A stretch of DNA of 61,626 bases from Acetatifactor sp. (GTDB lineage: Bacteria > Bacillota > Clostridia > Lachnospirales > Lachnospiraceae): assembly GCA_024693365.1 (NCBI GenBank), contig JAILLF010000001.1, forward strand, positions 1-61,626, in the 5' to 3' direction. The first letter of the stretch is position 1, and each line of letters begins with the position of its first letter. Below the pieces are notes generated by a model. The model saw nothing but the letters and a program-made list of their open reading frames with translations, was not told the DNA's origin and searched no databases. The translations under genes and the position numbers were made by a program. Of this stretch, positions 16,790 to 25,166 are shown in pieces.

Positions 16790-18328
16790 CTAGAATCTGA
16801 AAATATCTGCGGTATCAATTTGAAACTTTATCATCTTGATCCTGCCAATAATCATAGGTACCAGTATAATAACCAACAAAATGATGAATACCGTAAAAAT
16901 GTGTTCTTCTACCCATACCTTGCGATATTGCTTGAACGCCTTGGAGTAGTTGTCATCATTATACTTCAGTTCAAAATACTCCATTGCTTCCTTATAACGT
17001 TCCTGTCTCAGAAGTGATCTGCCCACGCCAATGTAAGCAAGGTCATAGTTACCATTGGCATCCATTACTTCCTGCCAGGTTTCACCTGACTTGGCATATT
17101 CGCCGCCGTCAAACTCGTCAATCGCGCGATAGATCAGACTGCCATACTCGGTAGGAATAAACGTTGTAATGAATCCCGTCTCGTCCAGGACCAAAACCTC
17201 ATAACCCATGTGTTCAAGGGAAACGGGTTTACTGAAGTAACCTGCAATGTTACCGATTCCGCCAAACGCATACAGCATGTGTCCCTGGCTGTCATAGGCG
17301 AAGATACGGCCTCTGTTGCCATCGAGTCCCATGTATACCTTATTAGGGAATGCGGTAATGTCCATCATACGGGAAGGGCCGGTCTTTCCTCCGCCGGTGC
17401 CCATGTAAAGGTCGCCGTATACGGGGAAGTCACCGTTCCGGATTAGGATGTCCGATCCCATAAGATTTAACTTACGGATGGAATCCATTTTGTTTGCTTT
17501 CAGATCCTCTTCCTTAACGAAGGCACTGACAACGTAGATGAATCCTTCGTGATCCATGTAAAGATTATCATACTCCGTAGGAACAAAGCTAACGCTTCTT
17601 TCTCTCTGCTCCTGGGTTGCAAATCTCTTCCACATGTAATCCGTAAAATCATAAGAAACCGGCGTTGCTCCGACGAAACCGGAGAAGGTTGCGTCTGCCT
17701 CATACTTTACCAGACCCTTATTGATACCGAAGGCCACGCAATATACGCGTCCCGCACTGTCGACTTCGATCTTCTTGGGTTTGAAGGAAGTGTTATCACC
17801 GAGAGTCGCGTCATTGGGCTTTGTGAACTCCAAAACGAAATTCAGTTTGGAATCCAGCTTTACGATTCGGTCGTTATTGTAGTCGGCAACATACATGTTG
17901 CCCTCTTCATCCACCTGGAAATCCGTAGGGTAATTAAACGTATTGTTGTCAGCCCCCTTGAAGCTGTCGATACAGCGGACAAAATCAAACGTCTGGGGAT
18001 CGGGATGCTTAAACTCCAGAATACGGTTATTGCCGCTGTCCGTAACGTATACGGAATCGCCAACCACGGTAATGCTGGATGGTTTGTTCAGAGAATGAAG
18101 GTTTGCGCTTTCATATTTGAATATCTTTTCAATCTCCAGATCCGCAGCGGAAAACTGTCCCACTACCTCGTAAGCATCGGGGGACTCCTTCACTTCACCC
18201 CAGTAATCATAGCAATACGTGTATCCTGCGTCTGCTAAGGCAACTAAGGGAGTGCTGAATGCAACTGCAAATCCGGCGACAAGCAGTGCGCAACGCTTGA
18301 TCGCTTTCTTAAACTGATTTTTCTTCAT
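16790..18328 (-). CDS. NHL-repeat beta-propeller membrane protein
   Basis: A 512-residue protein with an N-terminal signal peptide (CALLVAGFAVAFSTPLVALA) and a C-terminal membrane helix (IFTVFIILLVIILVPMIIG) with a short basic tail inside. Between them lies an NHL-type propeller (about 70-390); repeats include SITVVGDSVYVTDSGNNRIL, FQVDEEGNMYVADYNNDRIV and IEVDSAGRVYCVAFG. A short helical segment (about 415-470, GVGRSLLRQERYKEAMEYFE) resembles a TPR. The propeller should thus face the outside, held by one helix. NHL propellers bind proteins or glycans, and no catalytic residue is evident. A GGGAGG site precedes the ATG. It sits 16 bases after the MalG-type gene and 15 before the YIP1 gene. 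Confidence 0.85.
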   Translation of the reverse strand: MKKNQFKKAIKRCALLVAGFAVAFSTPLVALADAGYTYCYDYWGEVKESPDAYEVVGQFSAADLEIEKIFKYESANLHSLNKPSSITVVGDSVYVTDSGNNRILEFKHPDPQTFDFVRCIDSFKGADNNTFNYPTDFQVDEEGNMYVADYNNDRIVKLDSKLNFVLEFTKPNDATLGDNTSFKPKKIEVDSAGRVYCVAFGINKGLVKYEADATFSGFVGATPVSYDFTDYMWKRFATQEQRERSVSFVPTEYDNLYMDHEGFIYVVSAFVKEEDLKANKMDSIRKLNLMGSDILIRNGDFPVYGDLYMGTGGGKTGPSRMMDITAFPNKVYMGLDGNRGRIFAYDSQGHMLYAFGGIGNIAGYFSKPVSLEHMGYEVLVLDETGFITTFIPTEYGSLIYRAIDEFDGGEYAKSGETWQEVMDANGNYDLAYIGVGRSLLRQERYKEAMEYFELKYNDDNYSKAFKQYRKVWVEEHIFTVFIILLVIILVPMIIGRIKMIKFQIDTADIFRF

Positions 18329-18344
18329 TGTTCATTACCTCCCG

Positions 18345-19238
18345 TTAATCCTTCAGACCGGAACTAGCCATGGTCTCCAGAATCTGGCTCTCAGAGAATA
18401 TGAAAATAATGATGGGCACGGAAATGGCGATTACCTGTACGGCTGCCGCCTGGCCCGTTCTTGCGATACCGCCGCTCTGGATCTGCGTCAACGCATAAAC
18501 CAACGCCTTCTTTTCCTCAGAGTAAATATACATGGATGAAGGGTTGTTCCAAAGTGCCTGTACGGAATAAATGATCATGGTAAGCCATGCGGGCTTAACA
18601 TTCGGCATAACGATACTGGTAAATACCTTCCATTCATTTGCACCGTCAATCTTAGCAGCCTCGATCAGGGATGAAGGAAGGCCTTCCATGAACTGCTTCA
18701 TCAGGAAGAAGCCGATGGGCATTGCAAATGCAGGAATGATGATTGCCCAGTAAGTATCGATCCAGCCGAGCTTGTTAATGATCAGGTAGTTGGGGATCTG
18801 GGTTACGTATCCGCTGAACATCAGCGCGGTGGTGACGATCTTGAAGAACGTCTGGCCGCCGGGGAATTCGTACTTTGCCAGCACGAATGCACCCATGGAT
18901 GCGATCAGCAGATGTCCTGCGGTTCCCACTGCCGTGATAAACGCAGTATTGAATACGTAGCGGCTAAACGTAACGGTGGATTTTCCCATGTTAACAAACA
19001 AGTCGGCAAAGTTATCCAGCGTCGGGTTTCGCGCGAAAATCTTGGGCGGAAATCTGAACAACTCGTCCAAGGGTTTCAAGGAGTTTTCAACCGCATATAC
19101 CAGCGGGAAAACCATGGCAATGGCCATAACGCCCAAAAAGATATAGACCAGCATGTCGCCACCGATGGAACGGTTGGGCTTTCTTCTTTTGATCAAATGA
19201 TGCTTTACGGTTTCGGTTTGTACGTTTTTTTTGCTCAT
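18345..19238 (-). CDS. Sugar ABC transporter permease, MalG type (second set)
   Basis: A 297-residue permease. The EAA loop is LIEAAKIDGANEWKVF followed by IVMPNVKP, a near-consensus docking motif. About six membrane helices are visible, starting with DMLVYIFLGVMAIAMVFPLV. The C-terminus ETMASSGLKD is the usual MalG-like ending. Its ATG lies one base before the previous stop codon region (TGA at 19240-19242), and its AGGAA site lies inside the MalF-type gene, so the two are translationally coupled. The closely fitting motifs make it a better-conserved permease than the one at 11267. Confidence 0.94.
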   Translation of the reverse strand: MSKKNVQTETVKHHLIKRRKPNRSIGGDMLVYIFLGVMAIAMVFPLVYAVENSLKPLDELFRFPPKIFARNPTLDNFADLFVNMGKSTVTFSRYVFNTAFITAVGTAGHLLIASMGAFVLAKYEFPGGQTFFKIVTTALMFSGYVTQIPNYLIINKLGWIDTYWAIIIPAFAMPIGFFLMKQFMEGLPSSLIEAAKIDGANEWKVFTSIVMPNVKPAWLTMIIYSVQALWNNPSSMYIYSEEKKALVYALTQIQSGGIARTGQAAAVQVIAISVPIIIFIFSESQILETMASSGLKD

Positions 19239-19239
19239 A

Positions 19240-20178
19240 TCAGGTTCCTACTCTTCTCAACAGACTTTGAATTGCTTTGTTACATAAGATCATGATCAAG
19301 AACAACATGGCTGCGATTGCACACGCATAACCCATTTCATATCTTACAAATCCGAAGTCATACAAATGCGTTACGATGGTTCTCGCTGCATAGTCCGTAC
19401 TGGGGAATCCACAGAGTGCCATGGTCACGTCACATACGCCAAAGGAACTCGTGATGGTCATAACCGCTCCGAACATCAGCATGGGCTTCATGCTAGGCAG
19501 GGTGATGTACCAAAGCTCCTGCCATCTGTTTTTCACGCCGTCCATGTAGCCTGCTTCATACTGGGAAGCATCTACGCCCTGAAGACCTGCCACGAAGGAA
19601 AGGAATCCGGTACCAAGGCTCATCCAAAGGATAACTACCATACAGATGGGAAGCATGTAGGTCGGATGCTGGAAGAACTGGATCGGCGCATCCACAAGGC
19701 CTAACTCAATCAAAAACGCGTTCGCCCAACCATACTGGTCGCCTCTGAAGAACACGCTGAAAATCGTGTACAGCGTACCGGAAATGGACGGTGCATAGAA
19801 GATAACGATCGTGATTGCCCTGATCCATCTTGGCAGCTCGTTGATCAGCCAGGCAAACAGGAATGCCATGATGTAACCTAGCGGACCGGTGATGATCGCT
19901 ATCATGAAGGTATTTTTGATACCGATCAGGAAAACGTCATCCTCCAAAAGCAAGCTCACGTAGTTGTGCGCTCCGATAAATCTCGGGCTTTCCAAAATGT
20001 TGTAGTAGGTAAAGCTGTAGTAGATCGAGTTGATTACCGGCAAGATGTAGAACGTGGTAAAAATGATTGCATACGGCAACAAGAATAAATAACACATCTT
20101 GCTGATCTTGGCTTTTTTCCAAGCCACCTTGGCATTGTGTTTGCGCAAGGTAAAATATTTTTCTATGTATCTGCTCAT
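19240..20178 (-). CDS. Sugar ABC transporter permease, MalF type (second set)
   Basis: A 312-residue permease. The first helix is CYLFLLPYAIIFTTFYIL, typical for this family, and the EAA-type loop is YEAGYMDGVKNRWQELWY followed by ITLPSMKPM. The sequence has no large insert, unlike the MalF-type protein of the other set. It starts 12 bases after the big binding protein and is coupled to the MalG-type gene. The order binding protein, MalF, MalG is the common one for oligosaccharide importers. Confidence 0.94.
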   Translation of the reverse strand: MSRYIEKYFTLRKHNAKVAWKKAKISKMCYLFLLPYAIIFTTFYILPVINSIYYSFTYYNILESPRFIGAHNYVSLLLEDDVFLIGIKNTFMIAIITGPLGYIMAFLFAWLINELPRWIRAITIVIFYAPSISGTLYTIFSVFFRGDQYGWANAFLIELGLVDAPIQFFQHPTYMLPICMVVILWMSLGTGFLSFVAGLQGVDASQYEAGYMDGVKNRWQELWYITLPSMKPMLMFGAVMTITSSFGVCDVTMALCGFPSTDYAARTIVTHLYDFGFVRYEMGYACAIAAMLFLIMILCNKAIQSLLRRVGT

Positions 20179-20190
20179 GCTTCGCTCTCC

Positions 20191-23121
20191 TTATTCCAAA
20201 GGCAGACCAAATTCTTTACGTTTCTTGGTCAGCTCCTCGTTAATCAAGATCGAGTAATCCAAAATCGCCTCTCTCGGATCCTCCTTGAAGTTTACGCACT
20301 TTCTAACCGCGTTGGTCAGGTGACGTCCGGTGTAGTATCCGCCGGGCACCTCGCGGATGCCAACGGTGTTATCCCACTGCTCGGTCAAAACGTTGATTGC
20401 TTCCGTGGTCCATGCCAGCTGACAGAACGCGTTCTTGTTTGCGGTTGCATATCTTGCAGACGCGCCAAGGAGTGCTTCCATCTCTCGGCCGAAACGAACC
20501 TGGGTTTCAGTGGATGCCCACCAGCTAAGGAACTTCCAAGTATCCTGCTGCTTCTTTTCGTCGGAAGGAATCATCATGGATGCGCTTCCTACGATACAGT
20601 CAGAGTGGTCAATATAGGTATTTCCGCTTGCGTCAACCCTCTCGGTACCGGGCACCAGAGTGAAGTCCCAAAGACCTCTGATCTCAGGTGCGGATACAAC
20701 CAAGGTGTTGTAGCTTCCGTAGTTTGCAACTGCGATCGGCATTTCGCCGGAACGGAAACGGCTTACAAAGTCATAAGCAATGGGAACGCCATAATCGTTA
20801 AAGAACTTGACGTAATCGGCAAATGCCTCAACGCCGGCCTCCGTGTCAACGATGGTCTTGGTTCCCCTTTCATTATATAAGTCGCCGCCATACTGATACA
20901 GCATGGTGAAGTACTGGTTCAGGTCACCGCCGGCAGCTCCGACCGTCGCGCCGAACACGCTGGGGATGCCGACGTTCATGTTGTTACCCTGGATGGTCGG
21001 GAACATTTCAATCAGTTCCTTCCAGGTCTGAGGCGGATTGTCATATCCAAGCTCCGACAGGATGTCCTTGCGGTAGAACAGTACGTTGAACGTCTGCGTC
21101 TCAGGCATTCCATATACGGCGCCGTCCAAGGAGTACTGTGCGTAAGAGCTGGGAGTGAAGTTCGAGAAGGTTTCCTCAAATCCGTCAAACTGCGTCAGGT
21201 CAACGGCCGCTCCACGGAGTGCGTAGTTAACGGGCTGGTCACCGCCGATGGAAAGGATTGCGTTCGGTCCCTTGCCCGCCATTACCGCGTTCAACACGGC
21301 GTTGGCTGCAACGATTTCCACGTTCACCTTGATTCCCGTCTGGGGAGTGAAGGTATCGTCAACCATGGTCTTCATGATGCTACCCTGATCACGGCCGGTC
21401 AGGATCCATACCTTGATCGCGTCACTGTTCTTGCCGTCTTCGTAAACGTCACCGACTGCGTCGTAGTCTACAAAGAAGGAAGCGCCAAATGCCTTGATCT
21501 CATGTAAGAGATTCTTGAAGAAGTTCGTCTTGTCAACGGTAACCTTTGCGTCAACTCCGGTAATGCGGATGTAGTCGACGTCGAGCTTGATCTCGCTCAT
21601 TTCCAAGGTGGAAGTACCAAGGGAAGTGATGTTATCCTTAAAGGTGGTAAACTCCGTCGTAATCTTCTGGGGCTTAGCCACAAATCTTTCCAACTGCTTT
21701 GCAAGCGTCTGCGCGGTTGCAATCTTTTCTGCCTTCTGTCCGGTGTACTCAACCATGTCGTCCACGGCCTTGTACAGACGTCTTGCCTCAAGATCCATCG
21801 CCGTGATTACTTCCGGATATACCTTATGGATATCGTAGTCTCTGTACTTGTCAGGAGTCGCTCCGGTATATACCAAAACTTTTCTGTAAATCTGATTCAG
21901 GCGGAAGGTGGAATCCTCAAGTTCTTCCAAAACCTTTCCTGCGCCGCCAAGGGTTGCCTCCATGCGGAGGGTATGCGTGCCGCCGGTTAAATAGAAGAGA
22001 TACGGCTCGTCATTCTCATCGGAAAGAGTCTTACACTCCCAGTCCGTCTTGTAATCGAAAGCGACTTCCTTCATTTCTTCAAAAGGAATCTCACCGTCGA
22101 TGTAAACCATTCTGCTCGAAACGCTTCCTCTTGCGTAGTTCTGACGGCCCTTAATGGTGATCTTGTAATAACCGTCCTCAGGAACGGTGAACTCCCACTC
22201 GATCCACTGACCAGCCGTCTTCCAAGCATCGCCGCCCGTGTAGTTCAGGATCGTCTTGGTTACGCTGTAAGGAACGGTGATGGGGGAAGCATGATCATAT
22301 TTTGCATATAAGGAAGACTCGGAACGACGAACCGCGTCCTCGCCCTGGACTACGCTGTCATACGTCTTTCCAGCGGTGCTGGTGTTGGCAGAAGGATTGG
22401 ATGCGGCATATTCCGCATAGGTCTTGTCCTCCTTCACTGCAGCAACCTGAAGCTTCTTGAGAACCATGGGCTCATTGACGGCCTTAAAGCTGATGGTGTG
22501 CTCGCCCTGCTCAAAATAGAACTTATAAGGATCAGCAACGTAACCCATGCTGTCCTTGCAGTAGCCCTTCTGCCACTCATAAATCTCCTTCTGGCTGGGA
22601 CGGATCTCGTTGCCCTGATTGTCGATTCTCTTCTTGCCGTTGTCTACCCAGATTCTGGTGAAGACGATATTCTGAGCATCATCAAAAGGCAGCTCGCCGT
22701 CGATCATGACGGAACGCTCTGCCGCAACGCCCCTGGATTCAGGAATAAGAAATTCCAGGTATAAATTATAGAAGCCACTCTGAGGTACGTTGACCTTCCA
22801 CGTAACGGTCGATCCGTTATCCATGAAAAGAGCCTTGCTCTCATTTTCGTAATTGTTCCTTACCTCAACGCCACTCTCTGCCTGATAATTCCAGATGTCG
22901 ACGTCAACGTCAGTCTTTGGCTCAGCAGCGCCGGCATGATCGCGCAGATAGCCTGCGTACGTTCCCTGGCGTTCCGCGCCGGCAACGTTGACAGTCAGAT
23001 CCATCCCGTCATACTTGTCGTGGTAGTTCGGCGTTTTTCTCGAGCCCATGAGTACAAAAATAACAACAATAGCCGCGATAACGCCCACAGTGATCAACAG
23101 TTTCTTCACAGAGTCCTTCAT
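20191..23121 (-). CDS. Membrane-anchored solute-binding protein with two N-terminal beta-sandwich modules
   Basis: A 976-residue protein, about twice the normal size of a sugar-binding protein. An N-terminal helix (LLITVGVIAAIVVIFVLMG) has no lipobox Cys, so it stays as a membrane anchor. Two similar modules follow (about 75-255 and 260-430); each has a sheet with the pattern F/Y-Y-x-L/I and the recurring motif IDGELPFDDAQ or IDGEIPFEEMK, which look like carbohydrate-binding CBM6/galactose-binding folds. A helical linker (about 440-560) leads to the solute-binding domain (about 570-976: VWILTGRDQGS, IEMFPTIQGNNMNV, LSWWASTETQVRFG). It starts the locus, with a good AGGAGG. Capture of a polymer by the modules and handing to the lobes is plausible inference. 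Confidence 0.88.
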   Translation of the reverse strand: MKDSVKKLLITVGVIAAIVVIFVLMGSRKTPNYHDKYDGMDLTVNVAGAERQGTYAGYLRDHAGAAEPKTDVDVDIWNYQAESGVEVRNNYENESKALFMDNGSTVTWKVNVPQSGFYNLYLEFLIPESRGVAAERSVMIDGELPFDDAQNIVFTRIWVDNGKKRIDNQGNEIRPSQKEIYEWQKGYCKDSMGYVADPYKFYFEQGEHTISFKAVNEPMVLKKLQVAAVKEDKTYAEYAASNPSANTSTAGKTYDSVVQGEDAVRRSESSLYAKYDHASPITVPYSVTKTILNYTGGDAWKTAGQWIEWEFTVPEDGYYKITIKGRQNYARGSVSSRMVYIDGEIPFEEMKEVAFDYKTDWECKTLSDENDEPYLFYLTGGTHTLRMEATLGGAGKVLEELEDSTFRLNQIYRKVLVYTGATPDKYRDYDIHKVYPEVITAMDLEARRLYKAVDDMVEYTGQKAEKIATAQTLAKQLERFVAKPQKITTEFTTFKDNITSLGTSTLEMSEIKLDVDYIRITGVDAKVTVDKTNFFKNLLHEIKAFGASFFVDYDAVGDVYEDGKNSDAIKVWILTGRDQGSIMKTMVDDTFTPQTGIKVNVEIVAANAVLNAVMAGKGPNAILSIGGDQPVNYALRGAAVDLTQFDGFEETFSNFTPSSYAQYSLDGAVYGMPETQTFNVLFYRKDILSELGYDNPPQTWKELIEMFPTIQGNNMNVGIPSVFGATVGAAGGDLNQYFTMLYQYGGDLYNERGTKTIVDTEAGVEAFADYVKFFNDYGVPIAYDFVSRFRSGEMPIAVANYGSYNTLVVSAPEIRGLWDFTLVPGTERVDASGNTYIDHSDCIVGSASMMIPSDEKKQQDTWKFLSWWASTETQVRFGREMEALLGASARYATANKNAFCQLAWTTEAINVLTEQWDNTVGIREVPGGYYTGRHLTNAVRKCVNFKEDPREAILDYSILINEELTKKRKEFGLPLE

Positions 23122-23475
23122 ACGTGCCTCCTAATGGTTCTGGAAAATAGAGAAAAATGGAGCTACTCCCCTTAATACTTGTTATTATAACTGTTCAACT
23201 TGCCGAATGTCTCCCTAATTCTTGCCATTTGAAACATACATATTGCTTATTTCCACCAACAAACCGCTATTTTTATTATGCACTATTTATACTTTTTCCT
23301 TGGTTTTCATAAAAACGCGTTTTTCATTCGTCATTTTTGCCTAAATAGAGTCTTCTGTTTTGTGCATTTTTCCGTCTTGCGAGGAAAAATGAGCATAATC
23401 CTCTCCTCACCAAAACATAGCAATATCTGTCAAACGCGTTCAAAAAATCTTCATAATTTCTTTAGTTTTTGGACA
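23122..23475 (-). promoter_or_regulatory. Long AT-rich leader of the transporter locus
   Basis: No gene is found in these 354 bases. On the minus strand a TATAAT (23182-23187) lies about 60 bases before the binding-protein start without a good -35, and a second cluster, GTATAAAT, is near 23290. A perfect inverted repeat CATTTTTCC/GGAAAAATG with a nine-base loop lies at 23365-23391. This looks like a regulated promoter region, but the regulator is not identified. Confidence 0.4.
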
Positions 23476-23505
23476 CAATAAATGCCTGGCGCCACCGCCA
23501 GGCAT
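23476..23505 (-). terminator. Terminator of the MacAB-like operon
   Basis: Minus-strand ATGCCTGGCG and CGCCAGGCAT form a perfect 10-bp stem with a four-base loop, followed by TTATTG. It lies 17 bases after the stop of the ATPase gene. Confidence 0.75.
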
Positions 23506-23522
23506 CCGCTTACGTCCTTATT

Positions 23523-24428
23523 TTATTCGTCTGCAGCCCTTTTAGCGTCTTCCGGCGCCGTGATCACAATCTTGCCATCCTGCATTTCGAGCTTTAACTT
23601 ATTGCCCGAAAGGTTCAGTCTCTCCAAGACGTCCTTGGGAATCTGCACGCGTCCGGCCTTATCCATAACCACGTATTCTTCCTGCGTGTCTTCGTTTCTC
23701 CAGTCAATGTTAACTTCCTTCAGACGGTCCGCGTAGCTCTCCTTCAGTACGCGCTCACTGCTGATCTTGCCGTCCCGGATGGCAACCACGCGCTTAACCT
23801 TTTTGGAAAGCGCCACGTCATGCGTAACGATCAGGATGGTCTGCCCTTCCTTGTTGAGTTCCGTGAACAGATCAAAGATGTAATTTGCCGTCATGGGGTC
23901 CACGCTTCCGGTCGGCTCATCCGCCAAGAGCAATTTCGGTGAATTTGCCAAGGCGATGGCAATGGCAATTCTCTGCTGTTCACCGCCGGAAAGCATGTTC
24001 AGCCTGCTGTACTTCTTGTGAGACATGCCTACGCGCTCCAGGAGCTCCAGCGCCTTTTCCTTCTTTTTTCTTCCGTTCGAAAGGTGCATGGGAAGCATCA
24101 CGTTCTCAATCGCGGAAAGGTACGGCAACAGATTTCGTCCGTTGTTCTGCCACACAAATCCCACCGTGTCCCGTTTGTAGACCACAAGATCCTTCTCCGT
24201 CATGGTGAAAAGATTCTTCCCGCCCACCAAAAGCGAACCTGCGCTGGGTCTGTCCAGACCGCCGATCATGTTGAGGAACGTTGACTTACCGCTTCCGCTG
24301 TTGCCGATCAGTGCCGTCAGCTCGCCCTCTTCCACCGTCAGGTCCAGGCCCTGCAAGGCCAATACTTCCGTTTGTTTTGTCTTATAAATCTTTACCAGGC
24401 CGTCCGCCTGAATCATATTCTCCGCCAT
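23523..24428 (-). CDS. ABC ATPase (MacB/LolD type) with AbrB-like C-terminal tail
   Basis: A 301-residue ATPase subunit. Walker A is GNSGSGKSTFLN, the signature LSGGEQQRIAIA, Walker B LLLADEPTGSVD, and the switch His is in VTHDVAL. The normal end of such ATPases is near residue 225. Here about 75 residues follow, and the last 50 read VVMDKAGRVQIPKDVLERLN then LSGNKLKLEMQDGKIVI, the swapped-hairpin pattern of SpoVT/AbrB or MazE DNA-binding domains. I chose the ATG at 24428 because GGAGG lies five bases before it; the upstream TTG is poor. It follows the other ATPase by 15 bases. The tail could sense state or act in oligomerisation; DNA binding is unproven. Confidence 0.88.
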   Translation of the reverse strand: MAENMIQADGLVKIYKTKQTEVLALQGLDLTVEEGELTALIGNSGSGKSTFLNMIGGLDRPSAGSLLVGGKNLFTMTEKDLVVYKRDTVGFVWQNNGRNLLPYLSAIENVMLPMHLSNGRKKKEKALELLERVGMSHKKYSRLNMLSGGEQQRIAIAIALANSPKLLLADEPTGSVDPMTANYIFDLFTELNKEGQTILIVTHDVALSKKVKRVVAIRDGKISSERVLKESYADRLKEVNIDWRNEDTQEEYVVMDKAGRVQIPKDVLERLNLSGNKLKLEMQDGKIVITAPEDAKRAADE

Positions 24429-24443
24429 CTCTTCCTCCAAGCG

Positions 24444-25142
24444 TTACGCCTCGGCATTCTGCGAGATCTGCACTCCGTTCTCCAATTCGATCACCATGTC
24501 GCCGGCATCCATCAGACCGACGTCATGCGTCGTCATCACGATCGTGATGTGCTCCTTCTTCGTCATTTCCTGAAAAAGCTTCGTAACCTCTGCCGCCATT
24601 GCGCTGTCCAGCTCAGCCGTGGGCTCGTCCGCCAGAATAATGCTCGGCCCATGGGCAATGGCTCTCGCTATGGCCACGCGCTGCTGCTCACCGCCCGACA
24701 TTTCCGAAGGCATGTGATGCATTCTGCTGCCAAGGCCCACCATCTTCAGACACTCTTCCACGCGCTTTTTGTGATCTCCCTTAACGCCGGCCATTCTCAT
24801 CGAAAATTCAACGTTCTGGAATGCATTCATGGTGGGAATCAGGGAAACGGACTGAAAAACAAATCCGATCTTCTTTCTTCTGAGTGTCTCCCTCTGATAA
24901 TCATTGAGGCGGCTCACGTCCTGCCCCTCGATGATCACGCGCCCCGTCGTCGGCTGGTCAAGCGCCCCGACAATGTTAAGGAGCGTCGTCTTACCGGAGC
25001 CGGAACGCCCCTTCAGTATGGTCAGCACTCCCTCGGGAATGCTGGCATTTACGCTCTTTAGCGCCTGGAACGGGCCGCTTGCCGTGTTAAAGGTTCGTCC
25101 CACGTTCTGGATTTCTATGATATAATTCGCGTTTTCTCCCAT
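24444..25142 (-). CDS. ABC ATPase (MacB/LolD type)
   Basis: A 232-residue ATPase of normal length. Walker A is GRSGSGKTTLLN, the signature MSGGEQQRVAIARA, Walker B IILADEPTAELD and the switch TTHDVGLMD. It should drive the FtsX-type permease encoded just upstream, moving a substrate out of the membrane rather than across it by rotation of helices. AAGGAGCG precedes the ATG. It lies between the permease gene (24 bases) and the second ATPase gene. Since only one permease gene is present and MacB-type permeases need two nucleotide-binding domains, this ATPase and the AbrB-tailed one may form a heterodimer, which is inference. Confidence 0.93.
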   Translation of the reverse strand: MGENANYIIEIQNVGRTFNTASGPFQALKSVNASIPEGVLTILKGRSGSGKTTLLNIVGALDQPTTGRVIIEGQDVSRLNDYQRETLRRKKIGFVFQSVSLIPTMNAFQNVEFSMRMAGVKGDHKKRVEECLKMVGLGSRMHHMPSEMSGGEQQRVAIARAIAHGPSIILADEPTAELDSAMAAEVTKLFQEMTKKEHITIVMTTHDVGLMDAGDMVIELENGVQISQNAEA

Positions 25143-25166
25143 AACCGCTCCTTCACTTCACCGTCA

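Noticed and set aside
24372..25061. Plus-strand open frame opposite the ABC ATPase gene
   Set aside because: The minus strand encodes a complete ATPase with all motifs; the antisense frame has no support.
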